A stretch of 64,000 bases of DNA from Microthrixaceae bacterium (GTDB lineage: Bacteria; Actinomycetota; Acidimicrobiia; Acidimicrobiales; Microtrichaceae). A model generated the notes under the pieces. It ran no database searches. It was not told the DNA's origin and saw only the letters and a program-made list of their open reading frames with translations. The position numbers and the translations under genes were made by a program. The stretch is taken from the NCBI GenBank assembly GCA_023958095.1, contig JAMLGJ010000012.1, positions 1 through 64,000 on the forward strand, given 5' to 3'. Every line of letters begins with the position of its first letter. The first letter of the stretch is position 1. Shown here in pieces: positions 1-8,527 of this stretch.

Positions 1-139
1 CACCCTCGAGGGGCCTCGAGTCCGCGTACTCGGCACGAATCGCCATGAGACCGGGCATCTCGTGTTCCGCCAGGTGGATCTGCTTGCGACCCAGTGGTGC
101 GAGCTCGAGATCCGCGACCTTGAAGTCCTTGAGTGCCAT
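1..139 (-). CDS. ahcY: adenosylhomocysteinase, N-terminal fragment
   Basis: Hydrolyses S-adenosylhomocysteine to adenosine and homocysteine in the activated methyl cycle. Only the first 46 codons lie in the window; the gene runs off the left edge. The start is ATG at 139-137, with a GGAGG about 10 nt upstream. The fragment reads [20 protein letters not shown] and continues with [17 protein letters not shown], the conserved N-terminal signature of this family. Identity is firm from that motif, but the NAD and substrate sites are outside the window. In mycobacteria the orthologue (sahH) lies in the same neighbourhood as phosphomannomutase and fbiA/fbiB, as here. Confidence 0.9.
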   Translation of the reverse strand, partial: MALKDFKVADLELAPLGRKQIHLAEHEMPGLMAIRAEYADSRPLEG

Positions 140-316
140 CGTCCAGTTGCCTCCTGCGCCGTCCCGGGCGCGCTTGTTCAGCTCTTCACGCATCGGAACG
201 GGCCGGGGTCGTCTGACACCGGGTACATGGCGGCCCGCGTGCGGTTCAGGCTAGCGCGTCACGTCCGCTCCCCCAACGGGCCGACCACAGCTGCCGGGGT
301 CGGGCAGACTCGCTGC

Positions 317-1219
317 ATGGACATCGCGAACTGGGACTCCATGGGACACCGCGTCGAGCTGCTCGGCGAAGCGGTCTTCGTCGTCGACCGGCCGGCCGAT
401 CACGACACGGCGGCGCCTCCGATGCTCATCGTCCACGGGTTTCCCACCTCGTCGGTGGACTGGGCGCCGGTGCTCGACCAACTGGGTGCAGCGAGGCGCG
501 TCGTGCTGTTCGACCTGCCCGGGTTCGGCCTGTCGGCCAAACCGGACCGCCACTACTCGATCGCCTCCGCCGCGGACACCGCGGCCGCTCTGATCGACGA
601 GCTGCGCCTGCACGAGTTCGACCTGGTCACCCACGACATGGGCGACACGGTGGGCGGGGAGCTGTTGGCGCGCTCGCTCGACGGGGATCTGACCGCGGCG
701 GGCGAACCGGTGCGGATACGCAGACGGGTGGTCTCCAACGGGTCGATCTACCTCGACATGGCAAACCTCACCGACGGCCAGAAAGCCCTCTGGTCGGCAC
801 CCGACGAGATGCTGCCGGCCGGAGCCGCACCGGATGCTGCGATGCTGCAGCTGGCCCTCACCGCGACCCTGGCGCCGCCCGGTACCCCCGGATCCGATCC
901 CGACCCGGAACACCTCCGTGCAGCGGCCGAGGCGATCTGCGCCTCGGATGGGGCGCGCCTGTTGCCAAGGCTGATCCGCTACCTCGATGATCGCTCCGCC
1001 AACGAGGGGCGCTACACCGGCGCGATCGAATCACACCCGGCGCCCCTGGGTGTGGTCTGGGGCACCGAGGATCCGATCGCGGTGATCGACATGGCCCACC
1101 AACTCTGCAGGCGCCGATCCGACGCGGTGCTCACCGAGCTGGACGGGGCCGGCCACTACCCGATGATCGAGTGCCCGCAGCGATTCGCCTCGGCGGTCCT
1201 GTCGCACCTCTCGGGCTGA
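317..1219 (+). CDS. alpha/beta-fold hydrolase (epoxide hydrolase / haloalkane dehalogenase-like)
   Basis: A 300-residue soluble alpha/beta hydrolase. The oxyanion segment HGFP is at residues 40-43. The nucleophile elbow reads T-H-D-M-G-D with Asp107 as predicted nucleophile, as in epoxide hydrolases and haloalkane dehalogenases rather than serine esterases. WGTEDP supplies a candidate acid, and GAGHYP near the C-terminus the catalytic His. The ATG at 317 was chosen because the conserved fold begins soon after it; the frame stays open upstream to 62, but that part overlaps ahcY and is not conserved-looking. CAGACT at 305-310 ends 6 nt before the ATG, a weak leaderless-type -10. It is transcribed away from ahcY and converges on the isomerase gene. 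Substrate unknown. Confidence 0.8.
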   Translation: MDIANWDSMGHRVELLGEAVFVVDRPADHDTAAPPMLIVHGFPTSSVDWAPVLDQLGAARRVVLFDLPGFGLSAKPDRHYSIASAADTAAALIDELRLHEFDLVTHDMGDTVGGELLARSLDGDLTAAGEPVRIRRRVVSNGSIYLDMANLTDGQKALWSAPDEMLPAGAAPDAAMLQLALTATLAPPGTPGSDPDPEHLRAAAEAICASDGARLLPRLIRYLDDRSANEGRYTGAIESHPAPLGVVWGTEDPIAVIDMAHQLCRRRSDAVLTELDGAGHYPMIECPQRFASAVLSHLSG

Positions 1220-1230
1220 GACCCCACCTG

Positions 1231-1249
1231 CCGGGCCGAGGCCGCCCGG
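1231..1249. terminator. possible bidirectional terminator hairpin
   Basis: Inverted repeat CCGGGC / GCCCGG (1231-1236 and 1244-1249) with a 7-nt loop, lying in the 59-bp gap between two convergent genes. No T-run follows, so intrinsic termination is not certain; the position is the main support. Confidence 0.35.
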
Positions 1250-1278
1250 GGCGGTCCGGAAGTCGGATGGCTCAGCAG

Positions 1279-2319
1279 CTACTGGGCAAGACGCGCCTTG
1301 ATGTCGTCGAGCACCGGGATGGGCCCGGGGTCGACCCCGAGTGCCACGGCCAGGTGCAAGCTGGCCACGTCACCCACGAGAGCCAGGTCCATGAACTGGG
1401 CGAGCTTCCCGTCACCCTCGGCGCGTACCTCCACGACATCGGCGACCACCTCGTCGCAGATCTCTGCCAACAGCTCGAAGCGCCTGGTGACCTGGGGATG
1501 TTCGAAGTCGTGGCGCAACAGGACCATGGTCAGCACCTGGCGGGTTACGTCGCCGTTGACCGCCCATCCGGCCACCTCGTTGTGGGTCAGCTCGGGCACG
1601 CGGTTGCAGAAGGCAGGAGTCTTGGCGTTCTCGTTGAACTGCCCCTTCCAGCGCCAGGCGGCCACCTCGCCGAGCGCACCGCCTCCGTAGAGCAGCGGAA
1701 TGGTGCGTCCGATGCCAGAAGCGAGACGCTGCGCGGGCCCGTTGGGGGCCTCCAACTGCACACGTCGGGCATTGAGCTGGGAAACCGCAGCGTCGATGAG
1801 TGGTTGCACCGATCCCGTGAGGCCCATTCGTTCGAGCAGCACCATGGGGGTTACCGACACCGCTCCGAGCCCGGCACGTGGCATCGGGATGGAGGCATCC
1901 AGGGGCACCACCGGAGCCCCCCAGGTCTCCGCGAGCTCGCACAGCCGGCCGCCGGAGGCAATGACCACCATGCGAGCGCCGCGCTCGGCGGCCCGGGAGG
2001 CAGCGGCGATGGTCTCCTCGGTGTTGCCGGAGAACGAGCTCGCCAGCACGAGGCTGTCGGGTCCCACCCAGGCAGGGCACTCGTAGTTCTTCGAGACGAT
2101 GAAGGGCACGCTGAGTGAGTCCGCGAGCACAGCTGCCGCGACGTCCCCACCGATGCCGCTCCCTCCCATGCCGAACAACGCGACCGAGGTGACCCCGGAT
2201 GCATCCGGCAGTCCATCGACACGTCGCGCGCCCTCGCCGGCGGCGACGATCTGGTCAGCGAGACCCCACGCCGCATCGAACATGCCCAGTGAGTCCGCTG
2301 TGTGCAGGTCGGCGGTCAT
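1279..2319 (-). CDS. SIS-domain bifunctional phosphoglucose/phosphomannose isomerase-like protein
   Basis: 346 residues, cytoplasmic. The first SIS domain holds the glycine loop FGMGGSGIGGD (about residues 49-59) and the phosphosugar-binding segment SFSGNTEE (95-102). A second SIS half carries FNENAKTPAFCNRVPE, diagnostic of the bifunctional phosphoglucose/phosphomannose isomerase family. It would interconvert fructose-6-phosphate with glucose-6- or mannose-6-phosphate, feeding GDP-mannose synthesis with the phosphomannomutase encoded just upstream. The gene starts 3 nt after the Trm112-like gene ends, so manB, the Trm112-like gene and this one form an operon. The M. tuberculosis pmmA gene is likewise followed by a SIS-family gene. 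Confidence 0.82.
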   Translation of the reverse strand: MTADLHTADSLGMFDAAWGLADQIVAAGEGARRVDGLPDASGVTSVALFGMGGSGIGGDVAAAVLADSLSVPFIVSKNYECPAWVGPDSLVLASSFSGNTEETIAAASRAAERGARMVVIASGGRLCELAETWGAPVVPLDASIPMPRAGLGAVSVTPMVLLERMGLTGSVQPLIDAAVSQLNARRVQLEAPNGPAQRLASGIGRTIPLLYGGGALGEVAAWRWKGQFNENAKTPAFCNRVPELTHNEVAGWAVNGDVTRQVLTMVLLRHDFEHPQVTRRFELLAEICDEVVADVVEVRAEGDGKLAQFMDLALVGDVASLHLAVALGVDPGPIPVLDDIKARLAQ

Positions 2320-2322
2320 TGC

Positions 2323-2592
2323 TCAGCCCTCGAAGGTGGGCTCGACACCCTCCGAGTCGGCCTTGGACATGAGCCTGTCGTGCTCGGCGGAGTCCACGGT
2401 GGTGGCCTCGTCGATGAGCATCACCGGGATGCCGTCGACGACGTCGTAGCGCCGCTTGAGCCGCGGGTTGTACAGGCACGCCTCGTCCCGGAAGTACAAC
2501 AGTGGGCCCTTGTCCTCGGGGCAGGCGAGTATCTCGAGCAGCCTGGGATCCAGCTCGTCTGATCCGGGCGGGGTCTGGGTTTCGTCGCTCAT
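2323..2592 (-). CDS. Trm112-like / UPF0434 small protein
   Basis: 89 residues. The core LLEILACPEDKGPLLYF followed by RLKRRYDVVDGIPVML matches the Trm112/YcaR family. Eukaryotic and archaeal Trm112 is an activator subunit of methyltransferases; the bacterial role is not established. Only one Cys is present in the first knuckle (CPEDKG) and one more follows, so zinc binding may be weak. The ATG at 2592 lies just downstream of the manB stop with a GAGGG-type ribosome site. It sits between manB and the isomerase gene, a placement seen in other actinobacteria, suggesting co-expression rather than a direct role in sugar metabolism. Confidence 0.75.
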   Translation of the reverse strand: MSDETQTPPGSDELDPRLLEILACPEDKGPLLYFRDEACLYNPRLKRRYDVVDGIPVMLIDEATTVDSAEHDRLMSKADSEGVEPTFEG

Positions 2593-2597
2593 CGCCC

Positions 2598-3980
2598 TCA
2601 GCCTGCCATGACCGAGCGCACCTCGGCGACCCTGGCCTGCACCGCGGCGTCGTCCGCGGCCTCGAGGTTGAGGCGCAACAGGGGTTCGGTGTTGGATGCA
2701 CGCAGGTTGAACCACCACTCCCCCGCGTCCACGGTGAGGCCGTCGAGGCGGTCCACGGCCATGCCCTCGGCCTCGTAGTGGGACGCCACTTGCTCGATGA
2801 CAGCTGCGGCGTCCTGCACCCGGGTGTTGAGCTCACCCGAGGCGGAGTACCGCTCGAAGGGCCTGCGCAGTTCCGACAGTGGCTTCCCCGACAGCGACAT
2901 CTGCTCGATCACCACCAGGGCTGCGATCAGGCCCGAGTCCGCCCGGTAGTTGTCGCGGAAGTAGTAGTGCGCCGAGTGCTCGCCACCGAAGATCGCCCCG
3001 GTGTCCGCCATGACCTCCTTGATGAAGGAGTGCCCGACCCGGGTGCGAACCGGGGTCCCGCCGTGTTCGCGCACCACCTCGGGCACGGCCTTGGAGCAGA
3101 TCAGGTTGTGGATCACCGTGTCACCCGGATGGTGCTCCAGGATGCCTGCGGCGATGATCGCGGTCGTGGTGGAGCCCGAGAGCCCCGCACCGGTCTCGTC
3201 GACGAGGAACACCCGGTCCGCGTCACCGTCGAAGGCGAGGCCGATGTCCGCACCGGCCTCGACCACCCTGGCACGCAGGTCGGCGGTGTTCTCGGGTTGT
3301 ATCGGGTCGGCCGGGTGGTTGGGGAACGTGCCGTCGAGTTCGGGGTACATCACCTCGAGTTGCATCGGGAGGCCGTCGAACACGGCGGGCACCACCAGTC
3401 CGCCCATCCCGTTGGCGGTGTCTGCCACCACCCGGAGCGGGGCGAGCGCCGAGGTGTCCACGAAGGAGTGCACGTGGGCCGCGAAGTCGGCGAGAAGGTC
3501 GACCTCGCTGCGGGAACCCACCGAGTCCGATCCCGGGTTCCGCTCACCGGCGAGGGCCTCACCGGCAACCTGGCGGATCCGGCGCAGTCCGGTGCTCTCC
3601 CCCACGGGGCGTGCACCTGAGAGCGCGAACTTCACGCCGTTGTATCCCGCAGGGTTGTGCGATGCGGTGAACATGGCCGCCGGCGCATCGAGCGAACCGG
3701 CTGCGAAGTAGCACATGTCGGTCGACGCGAGTCCGATGTCGACCACGTCCAGGCCCTCGGCGAGCACTCCCTCGGTGAACGCCGCGACCAGCTCGACCCC
3801 CGAGGGACGCATGTCCCGACCCACGATTATGCGACCCGGCGCCGCTCCCCGGTCCTCCGACTCCTCGGTGCAGAAGACCGCGAACCCCGTGCCGATCGCC
3901 CGTGCGACGCCGGCGTCCAACTCGTCCGGCACCGTGCCGCGCACGTCGTAGGCCTTGAAGATCGCGTCGAGGTCCGCCAT
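2598..3980 (-). CDS. manB: phosphomannomutase / phosphoglucomutase
   Basis: 460 residues, typical for the alpha-D-phosphohexomutase family. The phosphoserine loop is TASHNP at residues 105-110 (Ser107), the metal loop DGDADR at 251-256 and the sugar-specificity loop GGEHSAH at 332-338; a C-terminal phosphate-binding segment (RASNTEP) is present. It converts mannose-6-phosphate to mannose-1-phosphate (and possibly the glucose isomers), supplying the guanylyltransferase at 23295-24326. The ATG at 3980 begins the conserved N-terminus and sits 7 nt behind a TAGGGT -10 box. It heads the operon running into the Trm112-like and isomerase genes. Confidence 0.92.
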   Translation of the reverse strand: MADLDAIFKAYDVRGTVPDELDAGVARAIGTGFAVFCTEESEDRGAAPGRIIVGRDMRPSGVELVAAFTEGVLAEGLDVVDIGLASTDMCYFAAGSLDAPAAMFTASHNPAGYNGVKFALSGARPVGESTGLRRIRQVAGEALAGERNPGSDSVGSRSEVDLLADFAAHVHSFVDTSALAPLRVVADTANGMGGLVVPAVFDGLPMQLEVMYPELDGTFPNHPADPIQPENTADLRARVVEAGADIGLAFDGDADRVFLVDETGAGLSGSTTTAIIAAGILEHHPGDTVIHNLICSKAVPEVVREHGGTPVRTRVGHSFIKEVMADTGAIFGGEHSAHYYFRDNYRADSGLIAALVVIEQMSLSGKPLSELRRPFERYSASGELNTRVQDAAAVIEQVASHYEAEGMAVDRLDGLTVDAGEWWFNLRASNTEPLLRLNLEAADDAAVQARVAEVRSVMAG

Positions 3981-3987
3981 GGGGCCA

Positions 3988-3993
3988 ACCCTA
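3988..3993 (-). promoter_or_regulatory. -10 box of leaderless manB promoter
   Basis: TAGGGT on the minus strand, 7 nt before the manB ATG. The TAG is also the stop codon of the upstream GtrA-GT2 gene. The spacing would place the transcription start at or next to the start codon. Confidence 0.6.
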
Positions 3994-5214
3994 GCTGTGG
4001 CCGACCCCGTCCCCGGGTGTCCCACCGGCACGCTGCCGGGGTGGTGGAAGTGGCCGCGCATCGACGTCGTAGGTGCCCATCCGGTCGTTGTGGCGGACCC
4101 TGAAGAGGTCGACGAGCAGTCTCAGTGCATCACGCACCACGTGGACCGTGGAGCGCTGGGAGTTCTCGACCTCGACGGGCACCTCGGCCAGCGTGAGCCG
4201 GTACCGCTCGACCAGGTGGAACACCTCGACGTCGAACGCGAAGCCGTCGATGGTGCAGTGGCCGAACACCAGTCGGGCCACGTCGCTGCGGAAGGCCTTG
4301 ATGCCGCATTGCGTGTCGCGGTAGCGACCCAGCAGGACCACCCCCGTGAACACGTTGATCACCCGTCCACCGATCTCCCGGAGACGTCCCGCTCGCACCA
4401 CCGTGAGGGTCCCGGTGTGCTGGCGGCTCCCGGCCACGACGTCCCAGCCCTCCTCGACGAGCCTCGCCAGCCGGGCCAGCTGCGCCGGCGAGTAAGCGAG
4501 GTCCGCGTCTGTGAAGGCAACGGTGCGTCCGGTAGCGGCGAGCATCCCGGCACGCACGGCGGCCCCCTTGCCCCGGTTCGCCGCGAACCGGATCACCTGG
4601 TCCGCTCCCGCGTCACGGGCCACCGAAGCGGTTCCATCGGTGGACCCGTCGTCGACCACCACGACCTCGAGTCCCCCGTCGAGCTCGAAGTCCGCGAGCT
4701 CGGCACGGATCCGTTGGATGGTCGCGTCGATCCGGTCGGCCTCCCCGAACGCGGGAACGATCACCGACAGCCTCACCGGGCCCTCGGGGCCGGGACGACG
4801 GGCGGGCTCGGACTGGGTGCCCCTGACCGCCCGGAACATGAGGTCGCGGTAGTTGATCGAACGGACGAGGAAGGCCAGCGCGAGCGAGACGGACTTGAGC
4901 ACCAGCAGCGCCGGCCACCAACCCGGCTGCAGCCATGCAACGAGCGTGCTCAGCACGCCCACGTCCACCAACAACGCAGCCAGCGCGGTGCCCCAGTAGG
5001 GACCGGGGCTGTGGAACCACCGCCGCGACGGCGTGTTGGCGGGTGAGCCACGAGTGGTGTGCAGCAGGTAGGAGAGCACGGTCGCCGACCCGACCGCGAC
5101 GCCGTCGGCGAGCCATACGGGCCAGCCGAGCACCTCCACGGCCAGGACCAGGCCGACCACGTCGACCAACGTCGCGAGCCCTCCGATGGCGAGCACCCGG
5201 CGGAGGAGGTTCAC
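3991..5214 (-). CDS. GtrA domain fused to a family 2 polyprenyl-phosphate glycosyltransferase
   Basis: 407 residues. The first ~130 form a four-helix GtrA-type membrane domain (start GGLATLVDVVGLVL, a second repeat ending near INYRDLMF). The rest is a GT2 domain of the dolichyl-phosphate glucosyltransferase (ALG5/GtrB) kind: LSVIVPAFGEADRI, VVVVDDGSTDGT, NRGKGAAVRAGM, FTDADLAYS and the late RDTQCGIKAF. It probably charges polyprenyl phosphate with a sugar and flips it for GT-C enzymes. Here GtrA is N-terminal; fusions I know of place GT2 first. The GTG at 5214 overlaps the stop of the upstream membrane-protein gene (GTGA), so the two are translationally coupled and may be donor maker and user. 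Confidence 0.85.
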   Translation of the reverse strand: MNLLRRVLAIGGLATLVDVVGLVLAVEVLGWPVWLADGVAVGSATVLSYLLHTTRGSPANTPSRRWFHSPGPYWGTALAALLVDVGVLSTLVAWLQPGWWPALLVLKSVSLALAFLVRSINYRDLMFRAVRGTQSEPARRPGPEGPVRLSVIVPAFGEADRIDATIQRIRAELADFELDGGLEVVVVDDGSTDGTASVARDAGADQVIRFAANRGKGAAVRAGMLAATGRTVAFTDADLAYSPAQLARLARLVEEGWDVVAGSRQHTGTLTVVRAGRLREIGGRVINVFTGVVLLGRYRDTQCGIKAFRSDVARLVFGHCTIDGFAFDVEVFHLVERYRLTLAEVPVEVENSQRSTVHVVRDALRLLVDLFRVRHNDRMGTYDVDARPLPPPRQRAGGTPGDGVGHS

Positions 5215-8147
5215 ACCTCCGGACTCGCGGGGTCGGTGACGGTGGTCGCGTCCACCCGGCCCGCACCGGTGGTCGGCTGCCCGGCGGTGGCCGGTTCCGG
5301 GGCTTGCGGTGCCGGGGCCCCTGGCTCTGATGGCCCCTGTGGGGCACCGGGCTCCCCGCGGTCGGCCGCGTCCCGACGTGCCAGAAGGGCCGCCATGACG
5401 ATCCCGGCGGCCGTCAGCAACCAGCCCAGCCACTCCACGGCGCTCCTGCCGTAGGTGAGGGTCACCTCGGTGTCGGTCGGCACGACCACCATGAAGTTGG
5501 GGCTCACCCTCCACGGACCGTCGGCTCCGGAAGCCCTCCAGTTCGGGAAGTACGAGGTCTTCACCATCACCGGCGTGCCGGGTTCGGAGACCGTGAAGGA
5601 GATCGTGTCGGTACCGGTGCGGATGTCGCTGACCTCCACCGGGTCGACCGCTTCTGCGGGGAGCGCGCCGAGCGGTGAACCGTCGCCACGGTCCACCCGG
5701 GGCCAGTCCTGCGGGCCCGAGGTCGCCAACGGCACATCCCACGCATCGGGGTCCAGGTACCAGTCCATCGCCGGTCCGGGTGTCTTGGACGGGTTGGGGT
5801 TCTCCTCGGTCGCCTCGGGGCGGTCCTCGTCGTACACCCAGCCGTCGATGTGGTCGTCCTCCGGCTCGAGGACCACGGGCAGGTTCGCCAGGGGCACGAC
5901 CAACTCGGCGTCATCGACCTCGAAGGCGACCCACTGGCGCACCGAGCCGTCGGACAGGGTGAACTCCTCGGTCGAGGCCACCTCGGTCAGCTCCGGGTGC
6001 AGGCGCGCCGCGTCCACGGCCTGGTCAGTGGCGGCCAGGTAGTAGCGAACGCCCATGAGCTGGAGGTGTTCGACACCGGCGTCCATGTCGAACTCCGGGT
6101 ACGGCAGGTCGCGCTGGGGACGTGATGGGGAAGGCGACAGCTCCGACTGGTTGATGAAGTGGAACGGCGTGGTGGACGACGCCTCGAAGTACAGACCCTC
6201 CATCGAGGCGATGCACCCATCGGTGAAGTACGGCAGCATCATCGGGGCCATGGGGGTGCCGAAGCGGTTGAGTCCGGACTCGTACTCCCACATGGCGCGC
6301 CCGCAACCGTCGTCCGCTCCGACCTGTTGCATCATCTCGATCATCGCCGAGAACTCCTCGTACGCCTTCGCAGGATCCTCCAGGCCTGCGAAGTTGTACC
6401 GCGCCCAGTTGCCCGCGTTGTTCAGGTCCTGGAAGTGGAACGGGCCCCACTCAAATGCGGTGACCACCTCCCCGTCCCCGACGGTGCGCTGCGCCGTGGT
6501 CCCACCGGGCAGGGCCTGCAGGGAACCGGCCAGGTACACGAGTGCCACAACCGCGACGACCGACACACCCACCACCGCCACCGGCCAGGGTTCGCGTTCG
6601 GCGCCCAGCAGGTCCGCCACGCCCACCGCGACCGCCCTGATCACCAGTGCCACCCCCAACGCGGCCAGCAGGTAGAGCCCGAGGTAGTAGAAGGGCAACA
6701 GGCGCGCGTTCCACAAGCGGTACTGGGGCAGGAACACGAAGAGCCAGCCGAAGGTGACCACCACCAGGGTGAGCCACCAGCCGAGGCGGACGCGATGCAA
6801 CAGGGAAAGGACCATTCCCAACGCGGCCAGCCCGAACCAGAGGTTGCGATTGGCCATGTCGAACTGCTCTGGCTGGGGCCACAGGTACTGCGCGTAGTTG
6901 GTGTACTTCTCCCAGCCCATGTCGTTCAGGAAGGCGCTGTTCAGGTAGAAGGGCAGGAACCAGAACGCCGCGATCAGGAACCCGACCGGACCGACCACGG
7001 CCGACCACCGCAATGCCCGCAGGTCGAACCCTGCGAGCATCAGGAGGGCCACGACGGTCGCGAGCACCGGGAACCCGCCCGGGGCGAGCACGAGTTCGAC
7101 CAGCACCACGAGCACCAGGACCGCACCGGCCACACGGCCCCGACCGTCTCGGTCCCACCATGGCGTCCTGTCCTCGCGGCGCGTCAGGACCAGCACCACC
7201 GTCGCGACCACGGCGAAGATGGCGGGGATCAGGTGGCACAGGATCGTGAGGCCGAACAGCACCGCTCCCAGCGCCCGGTACCGACCGGTGTCGAGCCCCC
7301 GGATCAACACCGCCAGGTAGAGGACCGCGAACGTGAGCGAGATCGAGAACGCGAACTCGCCCGCCATCGTCGAGAGGATGTTCCCGCCGAGTATCGAAAA
7401 GCCGTTCTCGTAGAGGAAGAACGTGGCCCCGATCGCCAACACGGGCGGCACCGGGAACGCGAGCCTCGCCGCCCGGCCCAGCGTGTACGCGGCCAGTGGC
7501 AGTGTCACCAGCCCCGACACCGCGACGAGCTTGAACGCGACGTTGTAGGGGATCCCGACGATCAGGCCCGCGCCGAAGACGGCGACGATCCACACCCAGG
7601 TGGTCGCCAGGCGGGTCCTGACCCTTGTGGCCAGCCAGGCGGCCCCTCCGAGCAGGGCCAGGGCGAGCGGGACCGCGATCCACCAGGTGAGGCCGACGTC
7701 CAGCCACACTATGAACAGCGACGGGACGACCATGTAGAAGGTGTAGGCGGGGAACCCGGCGTACCAGTCGGGAGTCCATCCGGTCACGCGCAGGTCGCCC
7801 AGCAGAACGTCGCGGAGGTAGGCGGGCCCCCAGACATGTGCACCCATGTCGCCGCCGGTGGCCGTCGTGTCGGACAGGATCAGCTCGGGACCCAGCGACG
7901 CGAACACGGCCACCGCGCACAGGACCGCGACGCACAGTCCGACCCACCGGACCCAGGACGAGTCGGGATTCGCCTCGTCACCGAGGAGTACGGGGTCGCG
8001 TCCGGGCGCGCCCACGGGTTCCGTGTCGGGGTCCCCCGCCGGGCCCGTTTCGTGCGATGCAGCGAGGCCCACTTCGTCGACCGCGCTGCTTCCGGTTTCC
8101 TCCACGGCGGTCAATCGTTGCACGCGGTGTGGCCCCGGGCCGACCAC
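5211..8147 (-). CDS. large polytopic membrane protein, GT-C / YfhO-like
   Basis: Up to 978 residues. After a ~65-residue hydrophilic N-terminus come about a dozen hydrophobic helices, then a ~400-residue largely extracytoplasmic part and a final helix near residue 930, followed by a Pro/Ala-rich tail. The first outer loop carries GGDMGAHVWGPAYLRDVLL and GWTPDWYAGFPAYTFY, as in the PTPS-related/YfhO-like membrane families thought to be GT-C glycosyltransferases. Coupling to the GtrA-GT2 gene supports use of a lipid-linked sugar. The start is uncertain: GTG at 8147, with GTG 8123 and TTG 8114 as alternatives and no clear ribosome site at any. Acceptor and sugar unknown. Confidence 0.72.
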   Translation of the reverse strand: MVGPGPHRVQRLTAVEETGSSAVDEVGLAASHETGPAGDPDTEPVGAPGRDPVLLGDEANPDSSWVRWVGLCVAVLCAVAVFASLGPELILSDTTATGGDMGAHVWGPAYLRDVLLGDLRVTGWTPDWYAGFPAYTFYMVVPSLFIVWLDVGLTWWIAVPLALALLGGAAWLATRVRTRLATTWVWIVAVFGAGLIVGIPYNVAFKLVAVSGLVTLPLAAYTLGRAARLAFPVPPVLAIGATFFLYENGFSILGGNILSTMAGEFAFSISLTFAVLYLAVLIRGLDTGRYRALGAVLFGLTILCHLIPAIFAVVATVVLVLTRREDRTPWWDRDGRGRVAGAVLVLVVLVELVLAPGGFPVLATVVALLMLAGFDLRALRWSAVVGPVGFLIAAFWFLPFYLNSAFLNDMGWEKYTNYAQYLWPQPEQFDMANRNLWFGLAALGMVLSLLHRVRLGWWLTLVVVTFGWLFVFLPQYRLWNARLLPFYYLGLYLLAALGVALVIRAVAVGVADLLGAEREPWPVAVVGVSVVAVVALVYLAGSLQALPGGTTAQRTVGDGEVVTAFEWGPFHFQDLNNAGNWARYNFAGLEDPAKAYEEFSAMIEMMQQVGADDGCGRAMWEYESGLNRFGTPMAPMMLPYFTDGCIASMEGLYFEASSTTPFHFINQSELSPSPSRPQRDLPYPEFDMDAGVEHLQLMGVRYYLAATDQAVDAARLHPELTEVASTEEFTLSDGSVRQWVAFEVDDAELVVPLANLPVVLEPEDDHIDGWVYDEDRPEATEENPNPSKTPGPAMDWYLDPDAWDVPLATSGPQDWPRVDRGDGSPLGALPAEAVDPVEVSDIRTGTDTISFTVSEPGTPVMVKTSYFPNWRASGADGPWRVSPNFMVVVPTDTEVTLTYGRSAVEWLGWLLTAAGIVMAALLARRDAADRGEPGAPQGPSEPGAPAPQAPEPATAGQPTTGAGRVDATTVTDPASPEV

Positions 8148-8174
8148 CCCCGGCCCCTCGCCCCAACCGCCGGT

Positions 8175-8369
8175 TCAGTTGGCGAGCGAACGCCGGTAGC
8201 GGGTACGAGTGGTGGACAGGTCCGTGAGCACGCCATCGAGTTCCACGAACTCGCCGTCGCGGCGCCAACTACGGGTGTCGCACTCCGAACAGGACGTCAT
8301 CGTCAGCTCGTGTCCGTCCACTGTCAGCGCGATCTCGACGAGTTCGTTCCCGCAGCCCTGGCAGTCCAT
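8175..8369 (-). CDS. small zinc-ribbon protein
   Basis: 64 residues. Two CxxC knuckles (MDCQGCGNE at Cys3/Cys6 and SCSECDTR at Cys27/Cys30) predict a single structural zinc. The ATG at 8369 is backed by a good GGAGGT a few nt upstream. The rest is acidic and then basic (TRTRYRRSL). The family is common beside envelope genes in actinobacteria, but no function is known to me. A 158-bp spacer separates it from the CPBP gene, so it may have its own promoter; I see no convincing -10 box. Confidence 0.7.
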   Translation of the reverse strand: MDCQGCGNELVEIALTVDGHELTMTSCSECDTRSWRRDGEFVELDGVLTDLSTTRTRYRRSLAN

Positions 8370-8527
8370 CTCGTACCTCCATGTGTCCCGGACCACGGTT
8401 TCCCCACCGCGGTTCGCGGGATGCCCCGAACCTGTCGGCCGACACGACGCCGTGTTGAGGACTCCGGTCGCCGGGAGCACCCGGGTCGCACCGTGGGGTG
8501 TCCGGCGCACGCGACCGTGCCGGGGCA

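Noticed and set aside
2502-3620. 372-codon frame antisense to manB
   Set aside because: manB has all catalytic motifs in its own frame; this one has none.
8370-8527. Possible terminator or regulatory RNA in the 158-bp gap between the CPBP and zinc-ribbon genes
   Set aside because: Only a short 5-bp GCACG/CGTGC stem is visible; no T-run or known RNA motif.
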